Part shown: positions 1 to 9,222 of the stretch, piece after piece
How the letters are laid out: every line of letters begins with the position of its first letter
How positions within the stretch are numbered: position 1 is the stretch's first letter
Origin: JBPRGG01 sp051418075
GTDB lineage: Bacteria; Bacteroidota; Bacteroidia; Cytophagales; Cyclobacteriaceae
Direction of reading: 5' to 3'
NCBI GenBank assembly: GCA_051418075.1
Contig: JBPRGG010000024.1
Span: forward strand, 1-63,193
DNA length: 63,193 nt
Translations under genes and position numbers: made by a program
Notes under the pieces: generated by a model
Databases searched by the model: none
The model's input: only the letters and a program-made list of their open reading frames with translations
Told to the model about the DNA's origin: nothing

Positions 1-1931
1 CAAAAGTTGACTTTTCATATCCGCTCCATACCTGGGACGGGTTTGGTGTAAATTATGTAGAAACCAGTCAAACCGCCGATTATGAAAAATATCCGCAGGA
101 TTATGGAGGATTTAGCATACTTCCAGAAAAAGATAAACAAGAGATACTACAAAAAGTATTTGGTGCTGATGGTTTAAAAGTAAACATTGTCAAAATGTTT
201 CTGGACCCTTTTCATCAGGTTCAACCCAAAGGTGCCTTCGATCATCAAACTACCACCACTAACCTGAGGTACTTTGCAAAAGAAGGAAAAAAGATAATCG
301 AAGCACGCGACAGTGAAATGAAAATCATCACCACGTTATATGGTCCACCACCTTTTATGAATACCATTAATAGATTAAGGGGTAGAGACCTTGACCCTGC
401 CTATAAAACGGAGTTGGCTGATTACATGATCAATTGGGTGGATTATTTAGTCACCGAAGAAAAGCTCCCCGTTCAGTATTTATCACTGCATAATGAAGGA
501 GAGGATTGGGGGAGAATGCCTTTTGATGGCAGAAAAGAGAACATCTCACATCAACATCTCGACTATAACTTGTATTGGTCGCCGGAAATGGTGGTAGATT
601 ATTTAAACCTTTTACCGGAAGCGCTCACAAAGAGGGGTTTAGATAATATAAAGATTACTCCGGGAGAAGGCACCAATTGGTATCGATTTAGCAGCATGGG
701 TTATGCCAAAGCCATTGCTGAAAATGCCTCGGCATTGAATAATTTGGGGCTAATAACTTCCCATGGGTTTTACAATGGTACTTTCTGGCGGCTTTTTTCC
801 GGTACAACCAACCATGGCACCTGGCTACTGCAGCGGTTAAGACCCGAGCTTCATGCCTGGACCACCTCTATGTCGTGGATGGATTCTAAAATTGACTTTG
901 CTAATTTGATTTATTATCACATCTACCTGGCCCGGGTAAATGCCATTATTCCCTGGGCATTTATCCAGCGCCCCATGCTTTGGGAAAAAGGTGACCCTAA
1001 CCCCGGAAATGCTTTCACAGTGTTTGAAGATTCGACCTTTGCTACTACCAGGGGCTATTATTTTTACAAACAAATGACCCAGGCCGGCCAACCTGGAATG
1101 AATGTAGTGTACACCGAAAGCATGGATCCCAGTGTGTATTTGTTAGGATTTGGTGCTAACAACACAACCAATCCCGATGCGTTTGTGCTCATAAATAACG
1201 GATATTCCTTTGCCGGTCAAACCGATGCCCTGGAAATTCAAATGAATATCAATGGCGATCAAAAGTATTATTTTTTGGGATACAAAGAACCGGTGGGAAC
1301 CAGGGGCAGGAACAATGAGCAAGCTATGAAAGGAGTGAAATTCGCTACTCAGCCTACCAAAACAGGTTATGTGCTGGAAGCAGCTTTCCCCTGGGAGACG
1401 CTTGGCAGCTCCCCAGAAGACATTAAAGATATTGCCATGGATTTTCAACTACAATCCGGTGCGGAGGATTTAGAAAATGTAGTAGGTTGGCAAAGTGCAG
1501 AAAAATTAGGAGCAACTTTGGGAGCCGTAGTTTTCTCGCCAAAGTTGAGCGAAAAAGGAATGAGGGCTTACAAAACTGATAATAAAATATCGATTGATGG
1601 GGAGGTAGAAACTTCGTGGTCGGAGGCAAAAGCTGTTGTAGTAAATCACCCACGACTACAAGATGCCAATGTTGAGTTGAATGGAGAAATAAAAATTATG
1701 TATAATGATACCCACCTTTATTTACTAGCCAATGTAAATGATGAGACGAACCTAAAACACAAGCGATTGGAGATTGAGCTTCCGGGTACGGCGTATCGTC
1801 AATTCAAGGCTTACCGCACATCTTATCAGGGCGAGCAGTATGAGCATGTAGGAACTTATAATTTGAAAAATGGAAAACTAACGATTGATTCGCCAGGCTA
1901 CTCAGTAACTACTTTTATTGGGTTTAAATAA
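1..1931 (+). CDS. GH30-like secreted glycosidase with CBM9-like insertion (5' end outside window)
   Basis: The reading frame is open from base 3, before the first ATG at 195, and already encodes WDGFGVNYVE, typical of the first strand of a GH30 barrel. The real start therefore lies left of the window. Further barrel motifs follow: GPPPFMN, LSLHNEGEDWG (putative acid/base Glu at 495-497), TSHGFYNG and AIIPWAF. The strand that normally carries the nucleophile Glu reads AWTTSMSW, with Ser at 867-869 at the expected place. The C-terminal beta-sandwich (FVLINN at 1182, then RLEIELPG and FKAYRTS, ending SVTTFIGFK) is interrupted at about 1203-1749 by CBM9-like sequence in swapped order. Likely role: hydrolysis of a beta-linked polysaccharide or oligosaccharide outside the cytoplasm. 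The family is fairly sure by eye; the substrate is unknown. It leads a plus-strand cluster of carbohydrate enzymes. Confidence 0.8.
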   Translation, partial: KVDFSYPLHTWDGFGVNYVETSQTADYEKYPQDYGGFSILPEKDKQEILQKVFGADGLKVNIVKMFLDPFHQVQPKGAFDHQTTTTNLRYFAKEGKKIIEARDSEMKIITTLYGPPPFMNTINRLRGRDLDPAYKTELADYMINWVDYLVTEEKLPVQYLSLHNEGEDWGRMPFDGRKENISHQHLDYNLYWSPEMVVDYLNLLPEALTKRGLDNIKITPGEGTNWYRFSSMGYAKAIAENASALNNLGLITSHGFYNGTFWRLFSGTTNHGTWLLQRLRPELHAWTTSMSWMDSKIDFANLIYYHIYLARVNAIIPWAFIQRPMLWEKGDPNPGNAFTVFEDSTFATTRGYYFYKQMTQAGQPGMNVVYTESMDPSVYLLGFGANNTTNPDAFVLINNGYSFAGQTDALEIQMNINGDQKYYFLGYKEPVGTRGRNNEQAMKGVKFATQPTKTGYVLEAAFPWETLGSSPEDIKDIAMDFQLQSGAEDLENVVGWQSAEKLGATLGAVVFSPKLSEKGMRAYKTDNKISIDGEVETSWSEAKAVVVNHPRLQDANVELNGEIKIMYNDTHLYLLANVNDETNLKHKRLEIELPGTAYRQFKAYRTSYQGEQYEHVGTYNLKNGKLTIDSPGYSVTTFIGFK

Positions 1932-2062
1932 ATGATAATAAAAATCAGATTTAAATAATAATGGATTTTTAATCACGTTTTGCCCTTAAGTCAGCTTGAT
2001 ATACTACTGTGAATTTTAATTAATTAAATGTAACAACCAATAAACCCAGAACAGGACTGAAC

Positions 2063-3352
2063 ATGAAAAAGCTTGTATTATCAGGATTAATTATTTTAAC
2101 CACTGCAACACTTATCCTTGGGCAGGAAAATGATAAGCCCAAAGTAATAATTACCCAGGATGGTGAAGTGGATGACAGAAGCTCGTTCATGAGATTTTTA
2201 CTGTATACTCCTGACATTGATTTAAGAGGTGTTATTGCCACTAATAGCAAATGGCAAAAAAATGGCCATGGCTTAGGATGGATCAATGATGCCTATGATT
2301 TGTATGGTCAGGTACGAAAAAACCTGTTGTTGCATCATCCTGATTTTCCCACGGTAGATTATTTGCAATCAATTACGGTAACAGGCAATGAAGATCCACA
2401 ACATTTAACCGGAGCTCCGCCATATGCTGACTCAAAAGGAGCTGATTTGATCATAGAGGAGCTACTGGCCCTGGATGGCCAACTGCTACATATCAATTGC
2501 TGGGGAGGTGTGAATACTGTGGCACATGCACTGTGGAAATTCAGGCAAAACTATCCGGAAGAATTTGAAAAGAAAGCAGCAAAAGTAAGATTGATAACCA
2601 TTGACTTTCAGGATGAAGCAGGTGAATGGATCGTTAAAAACATGCCGGAAATCAGAGTCCTAAGAAACAATGCTTTTCACATGACATGGAATTATCATTC
2701 TCTCGATAAGCCATTGCCTCATAATCCGTACCCTAACCTAATGAGTAAAAAATGGCTTTTTGAGAACATAAAGACCAACCACGGACCATTGGCTGCATGG
2801 TATCCCCAGGATAATATCAGCGAAGGCGACACACCTGCTTACCTCAATTTTATTGACAATGGGCTAAAAGCTTATGAAGACTATTCATCGGGAGGATGGG
2901 GTGGCCGCTACTCCCCTATCAATGGCAATTATTGGATGGATGCGCATGATGATCACAACACGCATAAAACGCTTTGGCGATGGATTCCTGACCTGCAGAA
3001 TGATTTCGCAGCCAGAACAGACTGGAGCGTTATGTCATTTGAAGAAGCTAACCATCACCCGGTAATCAATGAAGTAGTCTCCGCTGGCGTAGTGAAGCCA
3101 GGTGATAAAGTAGCACTAAAAGCCAGTGTAAGTGACCCGGATGGTGACAATATTTACTATTACTGGTGGCACTACCCTGATCCGTCGGGCATGAACCAGC
3201 CGATTAAAATCAATCATGAAACTTCTGCCCATGCTTCTTTTACCGTTCCGGAGATGGAGAACGGAGCATTACACATCATACTGGAAGTAAAGGACGATGG
3301 TGTACCCAGCCTGAAAAGGTACGATCGCTTAATATATAAAGTTGAAAAATAA
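2063..3352 (+). CDS. Sde182-type nucleoside-hydrolase-like secreted protein (DUF1593)
   Basis: The 429-residue protein begins with a signal peptide (MKKLVLSGLIILTTATLILG). A nucleoside-hydrolase-like domain follows: VIITQDGEVDDRSSFMRFL resembles the Asp cluster that binds Ca in nucleoside hydrolases, and LLHINCWGGVNTVAHAL matches a later conserved strand. The last 90 residues (from about 335, PVINEVVSAGVVKPGDKV) form an Ig-like beta-sandwich with SDPDGD. This matches the family of the Saccharophagus cellulose-binding protein Sde0182. Such proteins occur in polysaccharide loci, but their reaction is not established. It lies 131 bp downstream of the GH30-like gene on the same strand and is probably co-expressed with it. 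An imperfect hairpin (CCAGG/CCTGG, 3368-3390) follows the stop. Confidence 0.8.
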   Translation: MKKLVLSGLIILTTATLILGQENDKPKVIITQDGEVDDRSSFMRFLLYTPDIDLRGVIATNSKWQKNGHGLGWINDAYDLYGQVRKNLLLHHPDFPTVDYLQSITVTGNEDPQHLTGAPPYADSKGADLIIEELLALDGQLLHINCWGGVNTVAHALWKFRQNYPEEFEKKAAKVRLITIDFQDEAGEWIVKNMPEIRVLRNNAFHMTWNYHSLDKPLPHNPYPNLMSKKWLFENIKTNHGPLAAWYPQDNISEGDTPAYLNFIDNGLKAYEDYSSGGWGGRYSPINGNYWMDAHDDHNTHKTLWRWIPDLQNDFAARTDWSVMSFEEANHHPVINEVVSAGVVKPGDKVALKASVSDPDGDNIYYYWWHYPDPSGMNQPIKINHETSAHASFTVPEMENGALHIILEVKDDGVPSLKRYDRLIYKVEK

Positions 3353-3488
3353 AAATAGGTAACTATTCCAGGAGCTACATCAGCCCCTGGTCTGCATCTG
3401 CAGTAGATTAATAACCTAATGATGTTTAAATGACGTTCTCGTGCTACTTTTTGATTTATAGCTAAATCCCAACTTTCAGGGCTTACAG

Positions 3489-4054
3489 ATGGAACATTTA
3501 TGGGAGTATTACAATACCCCTATAAATATCGACCTTAACCTGCTTGGTTACCAGTATTTTGAAGGTTTGTACTTATTGGCCATTGAAGGGTTTAGCCATT
3601 CTACTTTGCTTACCCTTATGAGAGAAGTAGGACTAGAAGGGATCAAAAAGTTTGATACTGCCAAACAGTTTGCTTCCTGGCTTAGACTTGCTACTAATAA
3701 TAAAATAAGTGGGGGAAAAGTATTTCGCATAAAATTTTGAAGGGTAGCAACAGGTTGAAAATTGCTTTAAGGAATGCTCTCAATGCAATTGGAAATTTAA
3801 AAGACCCAACTCCATTAGCTGATTTCTTTAAAAGAATAAATTTTAGAAAAGGTAGGACCTCTGCTATAAGTGCAACAGCAAGAAAATTAGCTGTTATTAT
3901 ATGGATTATGGTGGTTAAAGGAGTCCCATATGACAATACACATAATTATTTGTTCCTTGATCAGAAAAGAAAAATGGGTCTGGTAAAAAGAATAAAAAAA
4001 CAAATTAATAAAATTGAATTAAGTAGCGAAGATTTGGGTTTTTCAACTTGTTGA
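3489..4054 (+). pseudogene. IS110-family transposase remnant (C-terminal half, frameshifted)
   Basis: Two overlapping frames together read as the C-terminal Transposase_20 half of an IS110 transposase. The first (3489-3740) has KQFASWLRLATNNKISGGKVF. The second (TTG at 3737 to 4054) continues with KGSNRLKIALRNA, a DFFKRINFRKG stretch and ATARKLAVIIW. The join needs a -1 type shift at about 3735. The catalytic N-terminal DEDD half is missing, and an in-frame TAG lies just upstream of the first frame. Intact family members are about 320-420 residues; about 190 remain here. It is a dead element. It sits at the left edge of an AT-rich island (4055-5857), which supports past insertion or transfer there. 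Confidence 0.8.
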
Positions 4055-4208
4055 TTTTCAGGATGCTGCAAAACGTTAGTCGGAATGCCCCATATAGCTA
4101 AGCCATTTACTTCGCAAGCTAACGGCGGGACGATTGAAAGAATTAAAGAAAATCACTGAAATACAAAATGTTGATTTTCAACTTTTTATAAATCGTTAGT
4201 CAGAATGC
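4050..4208 (+). repeat. Direct repeat pair, offset exactly 120 bp
   Basis: The 39-bp unit at 4050-4088 recurs at 4170-4208. Both copies read GTTGATTTTCA, ten variable bases, then AA(A/T)CGTTAGTC(G/A)GAATGC. Outside the ten central bases there are only two mismatches. The repeat starts at the stop of the IS110 remnant, so it may derive from the element's end or its target. The rest of 4055-4400 is AT-rich and shows no gene. Confidence 0.7.
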
Positions 4209-4400
4209 TAAAAACATATTACAATACAAAAAGACAAGACAACCTCTGGAATTATTGTTTAACCAAATAACAGTTTAAATGCGGAAAATATATAAAACTT
4301 AATAATTGCTAAAAATTAGTATGAGTGGAGTTCAGCTACCACTTTAAAAATCGGGGCAAATTCTAAAAAGCCATCAGTAAGAATAAAAATAATTTGTATT

Positions 4401-5483
4401 ATGAAAAAAATAAAAATTTTAGATATCACATTACTCGCAATTAGTTTGATAACTCTTAATAGTTGCGAAAAACATGAAGAAAATCCTGAAACACAGATAT
4501 GTTCGATTGGTTTATCAGACCCAATATCTACTATCTCTAAGTTAGGTATGACACCTACCTACTCAGGTCAACATACTAATTGGACAAAAGAAAATATAAC
4601 ACAAAGTATAAATATAACTTCTCAGTTGGGCGTGGAAGTAGTTCATTTTGGTTTTTTATGGGGAGATATAGAGCTCGCTGATGATTCATTCGATTGGGAA
4701 CTTTCAGATCAAGTTGTTCAGACAGTCCACCAAAATGGTCAGAAGGTATCTATGGTATCACCAATTCCTAATACGTACGATCTAGATGATATTCCTTCCT
4801 TTGTTCCTTTTAATTCATTTGATGATCCGATTTTAATCGAACAATATAGTAGCTTTCTAAAAGATGCTTTAGAGCGATATAATGACAAGATACATTACCT
4901 TTGGATTGGTAATGAAATAAATGGATACTTCGAAGAAAATCCAGACGAACTGGAGGAATACCAAACTTTTTTTGAAAGTGTTTATGATTCTGTGAAATTG
5001 AATTTTCCTTCAATCAAAATCGGAATAACATTTACCTATGATGGTACAGTTGCTAGCAATAATATTTCTATTTTAAGTGCTTTTCCAAAAGCAGACGTTC
5101 TAGGGTTCAGCTTGTACCCCCAGTTTCTTGACAGTAATCCACAAAACTATTCAAACCATTTGCAAGATCTTATAACTGCAACTGATTTAATTGGTAAGCC
5201 TATCGCTATTACTGAAACTACCTGGAGTTCCCAAGGTTTTGGTGGATCAATAGATAATCAGAAATTATTCGTAAAAACTGCAGTTAGCGCCTTTAAAAAT
5301 AGTTTGAACAATTTAGAATTTCATTCTTTCTATAGCACCCATGATTTTCCCAAATCATATATTGAAGCCAATTTATTTACTGGTGAAGTGGCTGACTGGT
5401 TATCGTCTATGAGTTTTATCACTAATGAAGGAATTCCGAAAGAAGCATATTGCACTCTTGTTGATGAACTTAGAAGTTTCTAA
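4401..5483 (+). CDS. GH-A clan-like lipoprotein (putative glycosidase)
   Basis: A 360-residue protein with a lipobox (LITLNSCEK), so probably membrane-anchored on the outside. The body reads as a TIM barrel of the GH-A type (like GH10/GH39/GH53): VEVVHFGFLW, DSFDWELSDQVV, KVSMVSPIPN, then HYLWIGNEINGY with E172 as candidate acid/base, DVLGFSLYPQF, and PIAITETTW with E272 as candidate nucleophile. The two-Glu spacing (100 residues) fits retaining GH-A enzymes. I cannot place it in one GH family. Its base composition is visibly lower in GC than the flanking enzymes, and it follows an IS110 remnant, which suggests recent acquisition. It is followed after 8 bp by a small helical protein. Confidence 0.65.
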   Translation: MKKIKILDITLLAISLITLNSCEKHEENPETQICSIGLSDPISTISKLGMTPTYSGQHTNWTKENITQSINITSQLGVEVVHFGFLWGDIELADDSFDWELSDQVVQTVHQNGQKVSMVSPIPNTYDLDDIPSFVPFNSFDDPILIEQYSSFLKDALERYNDKIHYLWIGNEINGYFEENPDELEEYQTFFESVYDSVKLNFPSIKIGITFTYDGTVASNNISILSAFPKADVLGFSLYPQFLDSNPQNYSNHLQDLITATDLIGKPIAITETTWSSQGFGGSIDNQKLFVKTAVSAFKNSLNNLEFHSFYSTHDFPKSYIEANLFTGEVADWLSSMSFITNEGIPKEAYCTLVDELRSF

Positions 5484-5491
5484 TATGCATA

Positions 5492-5857
5492 ATGGATCAG
5501 GAGTTTCTGAAGTTAATATATGATGATTATGCTAAATCCAATCGGGAATTAGCTCATATTAGTGATACAATTAACCGAAATCAGGAATCTGCCGGGAAAA
5601 TTCATTCTCAGCAAAAGAATCCTGAAATGAAAGAAGTAGAGGATGATGTAAATAAGCTGCAGGAATATTCAGGCAATGATTTTGATAAAAAGCTTCTAAC
5701 CGAAATAGAAGATACTCAAAAAGAAATGATCAAAGAATTTGAACAGGCAGAAAAAAACATGCAAAACCTCGACAAGAGTAAATGGGTTTCTGATCAGCTG
5801 GTAGTTATGCGTAATAGCTTAAATAAGGTTCAACAACTAAACAAACATATAAATTAA
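5492..5857 (+). CDS. Small helical DUF4142-like protein without signal peptide
   Basis: A 121-residue, highly charged, all-helical protein. The middle and C-terminal halves (KLQEYSGNDFDKKLLTEIED, then IKEFEQAEKN and VMRNSLNKVQQL) follow the pattern of DUF4142 domains, which usually read sGxxFDxxYxxxmxxxH and vxxFexxaxxxxD. The usual signal peptide and most conserved His residues are absent, so this looks like a shortened, probably cytoplasmic relative. It lies 8 bp after the GH-A-like lipoprotein and is probably translated from the same message, which ends at a double hairpin just after it. The function is unknown, and the DUF4142 link is a by-eye resemblance only. Confidence 0.55.
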   Translation: MDQEFLKLIYDDYAKSNRELAHISDTINRNQESAGKIHSQQKNPEMKEVEDDVNKLQEYSGNDFDKKLLTEIEDTQKEMIKEFEQAEKNMQNLDKSKWVSDQLVVMRNSLNKVQQLNKHIN

Positions 5858-5906
5858 TCAATTAATTTATATGTTTTAAGCCAGATTAGTTTCTGGCTTA
5901 TTTTAT
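5843..5906 (+). terminator. Double-hairpin terminator
   Basis: A perfect 16-bp inverted repeat (5843-5858 with 5861-5876, 2-nt centre) spans the stop codon of the DUF4142-like gene. It is followed directly by TAAGCCAGA/TCTGGCTTA (5877-5885 with 5892-5900, 6-nt loop) and TTTTATTATA. The second hairpin has the form of an intrinsic terminator. Confidence 0.75.
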
Positions 5907-6041
5907 TATACTTATATTTAATTTGGTATTATGATTTAAATCAATTTTAAGTTCCTGCATTCAAATAATGGAAGTATATAAAGTCTCCATTTATCCAAGC
6001 AGTTGAAATTAACAATGATACAGCAATAATTATATTTAAGC

Positions 6042-6686
6042 ATGAATAAAGTCCTGACCCGCAAAAGAAATAATTTTTACACTAAAAATTACTTTTTCTT
6101 TCTCACATTAACTGTTTTAATGCTGGGATTAATTGCATTTTCTGACAATTTTTATTTTGATATTGGTCAGGAAAGTAATCGTGATCCTGGATTTATTATC
6201 CATGGCCTTCTGATGTACGCCTGGTTTATTATTATTGTGGTACAAACCAATCATATCAAAAAGTTGAATTATAAGGCTCATATTAAACTTGGGATATTTG
6301 GTTTCATCCTTGCAATTCTGATAAGTATCACTATAGGTTACTTATTTGCTGTAGGACAATCCTATAATGAACTTCCTTTCTTTGGTAAGGCAAACCGTTT
6401 TTTTTATGCAGCTTTCATTGTACTGGTACTGGTGGGATACCTCAAACGGGACAAACCTGAATTACATAAGCATGCTATTATAGTCGGCATATTACTAATG
6501 ATGGAACCTTTGCTGAGCAGAGTAGGCATGAATACAGGAACCGATGCTGCTGTTGTGGCACCTGTTATATGGCTTATCCTGTGGATGTCGTTATTTGTTT
6601 ATGATATTGTTCGTTTAAAGCGCCTACACTTCCTGACCTATTCTGGCCTAATCTTTTGGTTTATAGTTTATGCAATTGTATCATAA
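6042..6686 (+). CDS. Multi-pass membrane protein, unknown function
   Basis: A 214-residue protein with about six hydrophobic segments (roughly residues 18-35, 55-70, 85-105, 120-135, 145-160 and 165-182, with a last one near the C terminus). A conserved-looking loop reads KRDKPELHKHAIIVG, recalling the His-containing loop of DUF2306/cytochrome b561-like membrane proteins common in Bacteroidota; that link is only a resemblance. It stands alone between the terminator at 5906 and the GH42-like gene, with 185 and 175 bp of spacing. No function can be assigned. Confidence 0.7.
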   Translation: MNKVLTRKRNNFYTKNYFFFLTLTVLMLGLIAFSDNFYFDIGQESNRDPGFIIHGLLMYAWFIIIVVQTNHIKKLNYKAHIKLGIFGFILAILISITIGYLFAVGQSYNELPFFGKANRFFYAAFIVLVLVGYLKRDKPELHKHAIIVGILLMMEPLLSRVGMNTGTDAAVVAPVIWLILWMSLFVYDIVRLKRLHFLTYSGLIFWFIVYAIVS

Positions 6687-6861
6687 AAAAATTTGACTTT
6701 AATTAAGTAAGCATATGGCTGCATCATTACTATTGAATCTTTCCAAAGTTTTTTCCAAAATTGCGGTGAGGAGACACGTTGCTTCCATGATGCATTACAT
6801 TTGTAAAAATTAGCACCTTGTTTTTAAAAATTTCTATCTGACAATTGATAGCCCAAATAGT

Positions 6862-9084
6862 ATGAATAATAGAAGTTGTATTCTTTTTATATTATTAATT
6901 GCTTTTATCTTTCCTGAATTGTCGGCCCAGCAGGGGCATGATTTCATGCACGATAAGTACGACCAGTTGCACGATTCACCGGTGCAGCAAAAATTCAAAA
7001 AAATAGCCCCCGTGCCAGCCGGAGTGGTGTACATTATGCGCCCGGGTGAAGGGGAAAAAGAAATCAGGCAGCATTTTCGTACCATGAAAGCGTTGGGCTT
7101 CACCAACCTGAAACAAATCATGACCATTCCCGGCTGGGAACTGGAAGAAGTGCAACTGATTGCCCTGGAGGAAGGTTTGGTACCCTGGTGGTACGGTGAA
7201 GGCGGATGGGAGGAAATAAATGATGATTTGTTGAATAAACTGGGTATTTCCCGGAAGCTTTCCATGCAGGAAATCAGGCTCCATCCTGAAATGGTGGCTT
7301 ACCAAAATGGGGTTTTAAAAAAACGAATTGAAAAGATTATTGAATACAAAAAGCAGACCGGCAGTGTAAGAGCGCCCCGGAGCAGCAGTGGTGCCTATGA
7401 TCCCACAGTGGGTAACCGGGGACTGGATTTAACAGAAAAAGGGGAACGGCTGTTTGTAAAATGGGCCCGGGAGTATTATGGCGATATTGAAAAGCTGAAC
7501 CAGGCCTGGAACCAATATCACCATGGCCTGCAGGCCGGGGCATTGAATGATGCCAATGCAGAACCCTTTGCCGATTGGCAGGATTTTGAAAATCGCTGGC
7601 AAAAATTCAACCACCGGGAATTCCGGGTAAGGACTGACATATTGCGGTTCAAGGCCATGCATGGCTTAACTGAATTGCGCCAGAAAGCAGAGGAATTCCA
7701 TGAATTTGATGAAAATGCACCCTACCGGGCCGGTGGCGAATTGGGCCTTTTCCGTCCGCATGCTTATTTTGGGGTAGATTTTCCCGGCATCGCTGATGTA
7801 ATGCGTGATCACGGTTCGTTTTATCCATCCATTCACTTCACCTGGCATTTCGACCAGGTGAGGGATGAACTTGGTCCTACCGTTTACATGCAGGCCAGCT
7901 ACATCAATGACATGTTTAAAGGCGGCTGGGCCGGCGGCTGGGAAACCACCGGGGGCCCGCAACAATTTGGTGGAGAAAAATTCGGCCAAACCAATAAGGG
8001 TTTTACCGTAGATGCTCCCGAAATGCAGCAATTCACCCTCAGCATGCTGGCTTCCGGTTTCAAGGGCTGGGGACTGTGGAGTTGGAGCATACGGACTGCC
8101 GGGGGCGAGGTAGGCGAATATGCCCTGCTGGATCATCAGAATAATGTCACAGAACGTGCTATTGAGGTTGGTAAAATTGGCAAAGCAATGCAAACCTATC
8201 GGGATGAACTCTGGCAGGCGCATAAAGAGCCATTGGTAGGTGTGTTTTTTGATTGGGACAATGATGCCATCTGGACCGCCCTTTCCTTCAAAGGTCAGGA
8301 CAGCCTTATGTTTCGGCCCATGCAGGCCCGGGTAGGTGCTTGCCGGGCACTGATCAATGCCGATGTGCCTTTTGAATATTTACATCCGGATGATATTAAA
8401 GATGGATTGGCAGCAAGATATCCTGTAATATTCATGCCAGGCATACTTGCTTTAAATGAAGAATTAATGCCTTTCCTGATGGATTATGTAGAACAGGGAG
8501 GAAGGCTGGTCATGGATATGCCCGGAGCCTGGATGGATGTAAACTCCGCTTTGTTTCCCCGGGGTGAAGGCAGTGAATTTGCCCAACTCTTCGGCACGGT
8601 GCTGAGGGAATATCAGTACTCCGGCATTAACCGGAACTGGCACCTGCAGGATCAGCTTTTGACCGGGTCTATTGGTTCTTTCAATCCGCTGGAGGCTAAC
8701 GTGATTGCCACCTTCTCCAATGGAAAACCGGCGGTGACAGCTCATCAATACGGGCAGGGACAAGCCGTTTTAGTGGGGTATGAAGCTGCCCGTAACTGCT
8801 TTACCCCGGGCCAGGACGAAATGGAAAGCATGATGCTCAAATTTGCCCTGGGAGATTATCAATCACCCATTCAAAGTGATGATGCCATCGTTTACCGGTT
8901 GGCCAGTCCCAAAGCAGATCATTACTTCCTGCTGAATGAGGGTGCAGAGAAGGAGGCAGAACTTACTTTTAATTATTATAAGTATTCCGGTGCCAGTGAT
9001 GCTGTAAGTGGCGAAAGCGTGGATCTGAATGGTAAAATAAAGCTGCCAGCTCATGGTGCCCGTTGGCTGCGATATGAGAAATAA
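6862..9084 (+). CDS. GH42-like secreted beta-galactosidase-type enzyme
   Basis: A 740-residue protein with a signal peptide (MNNRSCILFILLIAFIF, cut near SAQQ). The barrel has KALGFTNLKQIMTIPGWELE, PWWYGEGGW (E113), KWAREYYGDIEKLNQAWNQY (the Yg-ie-LN-aW signature of GH42) and GGWETTGGPQQFGG, where E361 is the likely nucleophile. A GH42-type trimerisation domain starts near residue 455 (KEPLVGVFFDW) and includes YVEQGGRLVMDMPGAW. The usual Asn-Glu-Tyr acid/base motif of GH42 is not evident, so this may be a divergent subfamily with another linkage specificity. The gene is visibly richer in GC than the AT-rich genes at 4.4-6.7 kb. It is the last plus-strand enzyme, converging on the GH36 gene. 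Confidence 0.75.
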   Translation: MNNRSCILFILLIAFIFPELSAQQGHDFMHDKYDQLHDSPVQQKFKKIAPVPAGVVYIMRPGEGEKEIRQHFRTMKALGFTNLKQIMTIPGWELEEVQLIALEEGLVPWWYGEGGWEEINDDLLNKLGISRKLSMQEIRLHPEMVAYQNGVLKKRIEKIIEYKKQTGSVRAPRSSSGAYDPTVGNRGLDLTEKGERLFVKWAREYYGDIEKLNQAWNQYHHGLQAGALNDANAEPFADWQDFENRWQKFNHREFRVRTDILRFKAMHGLTELRQKAEEFHEFDENAPYRAGGELGLFRPHAYFGVDFPGIADVMRDHGSFYPSIHFTWHFDQVRDELGPTVYMQASYINDMFKGGWAGGWETTGGPQQFGGEKFGQTNKGFTVDAPEMQQFTLSMLASGFKGWGLWSWSIRTAGGEVGEYALLDHQNNVTERAIEVGKIGKAMQTYRDELWQAHKEPLVGVFFDWDNDAIWTALSFKGQDSLMFRPMQARVGACRALINADVPFEYLHPDDIKDGLAARYPVIFMPGILALNEELMPFLMDYVEQGGRLVMDMPGAWMDVNSALFPRGEGSEFAQLFGTVLREYQYSGINRNWHLQDQLLTGSIGSFNPLEANVIATFSNGKPAVTAHQYGQGQAVLVGYEAARNCFTPGQDEMESMMLKFALGDYQSPIQSDDAIVYRLASPKADHYFLLNEGAEKEAELTFNYYKYSGASDAVSGESVDLNGKIKLPAHGARWLRYEK

Positions 9085-9101
9085 GATTTGTGATTGGATA
9101 C

Positions 9102-9210
9102 CTTCCCTTGGTGTCCCCCATCCCTGGGAAGATTAATTAAAAACAGGCAATTTTCCCGGTCAGGATAACTAAAAGATCATTTTCCAGCTTGATGATATAG
9201 TAACTGGAAA
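9102..9210. terminator. Hairpins between convergent GH42-like and GH36 genes
   Basis: Two short inverted repeats occupy the 138-bp convergent gap: CTTCCC (9102-9107) with GGGAAG (9126-9131), and TTTCCAG (9181-9187) with CTGGAAA (9204-9210). Neither has a strong U-tract, so transcription termination is only likely. Confidence 0.4.
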
Positions 9211-9222
9211 TAGCCATATAGC

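Noticed and set aside
7666..8223. 185-residue minus-strand ORF inside the GH42-like gene
   Set aside because: It is a shadow frame of a clear enzyme gene in a GC-richer stretch; no family motif.
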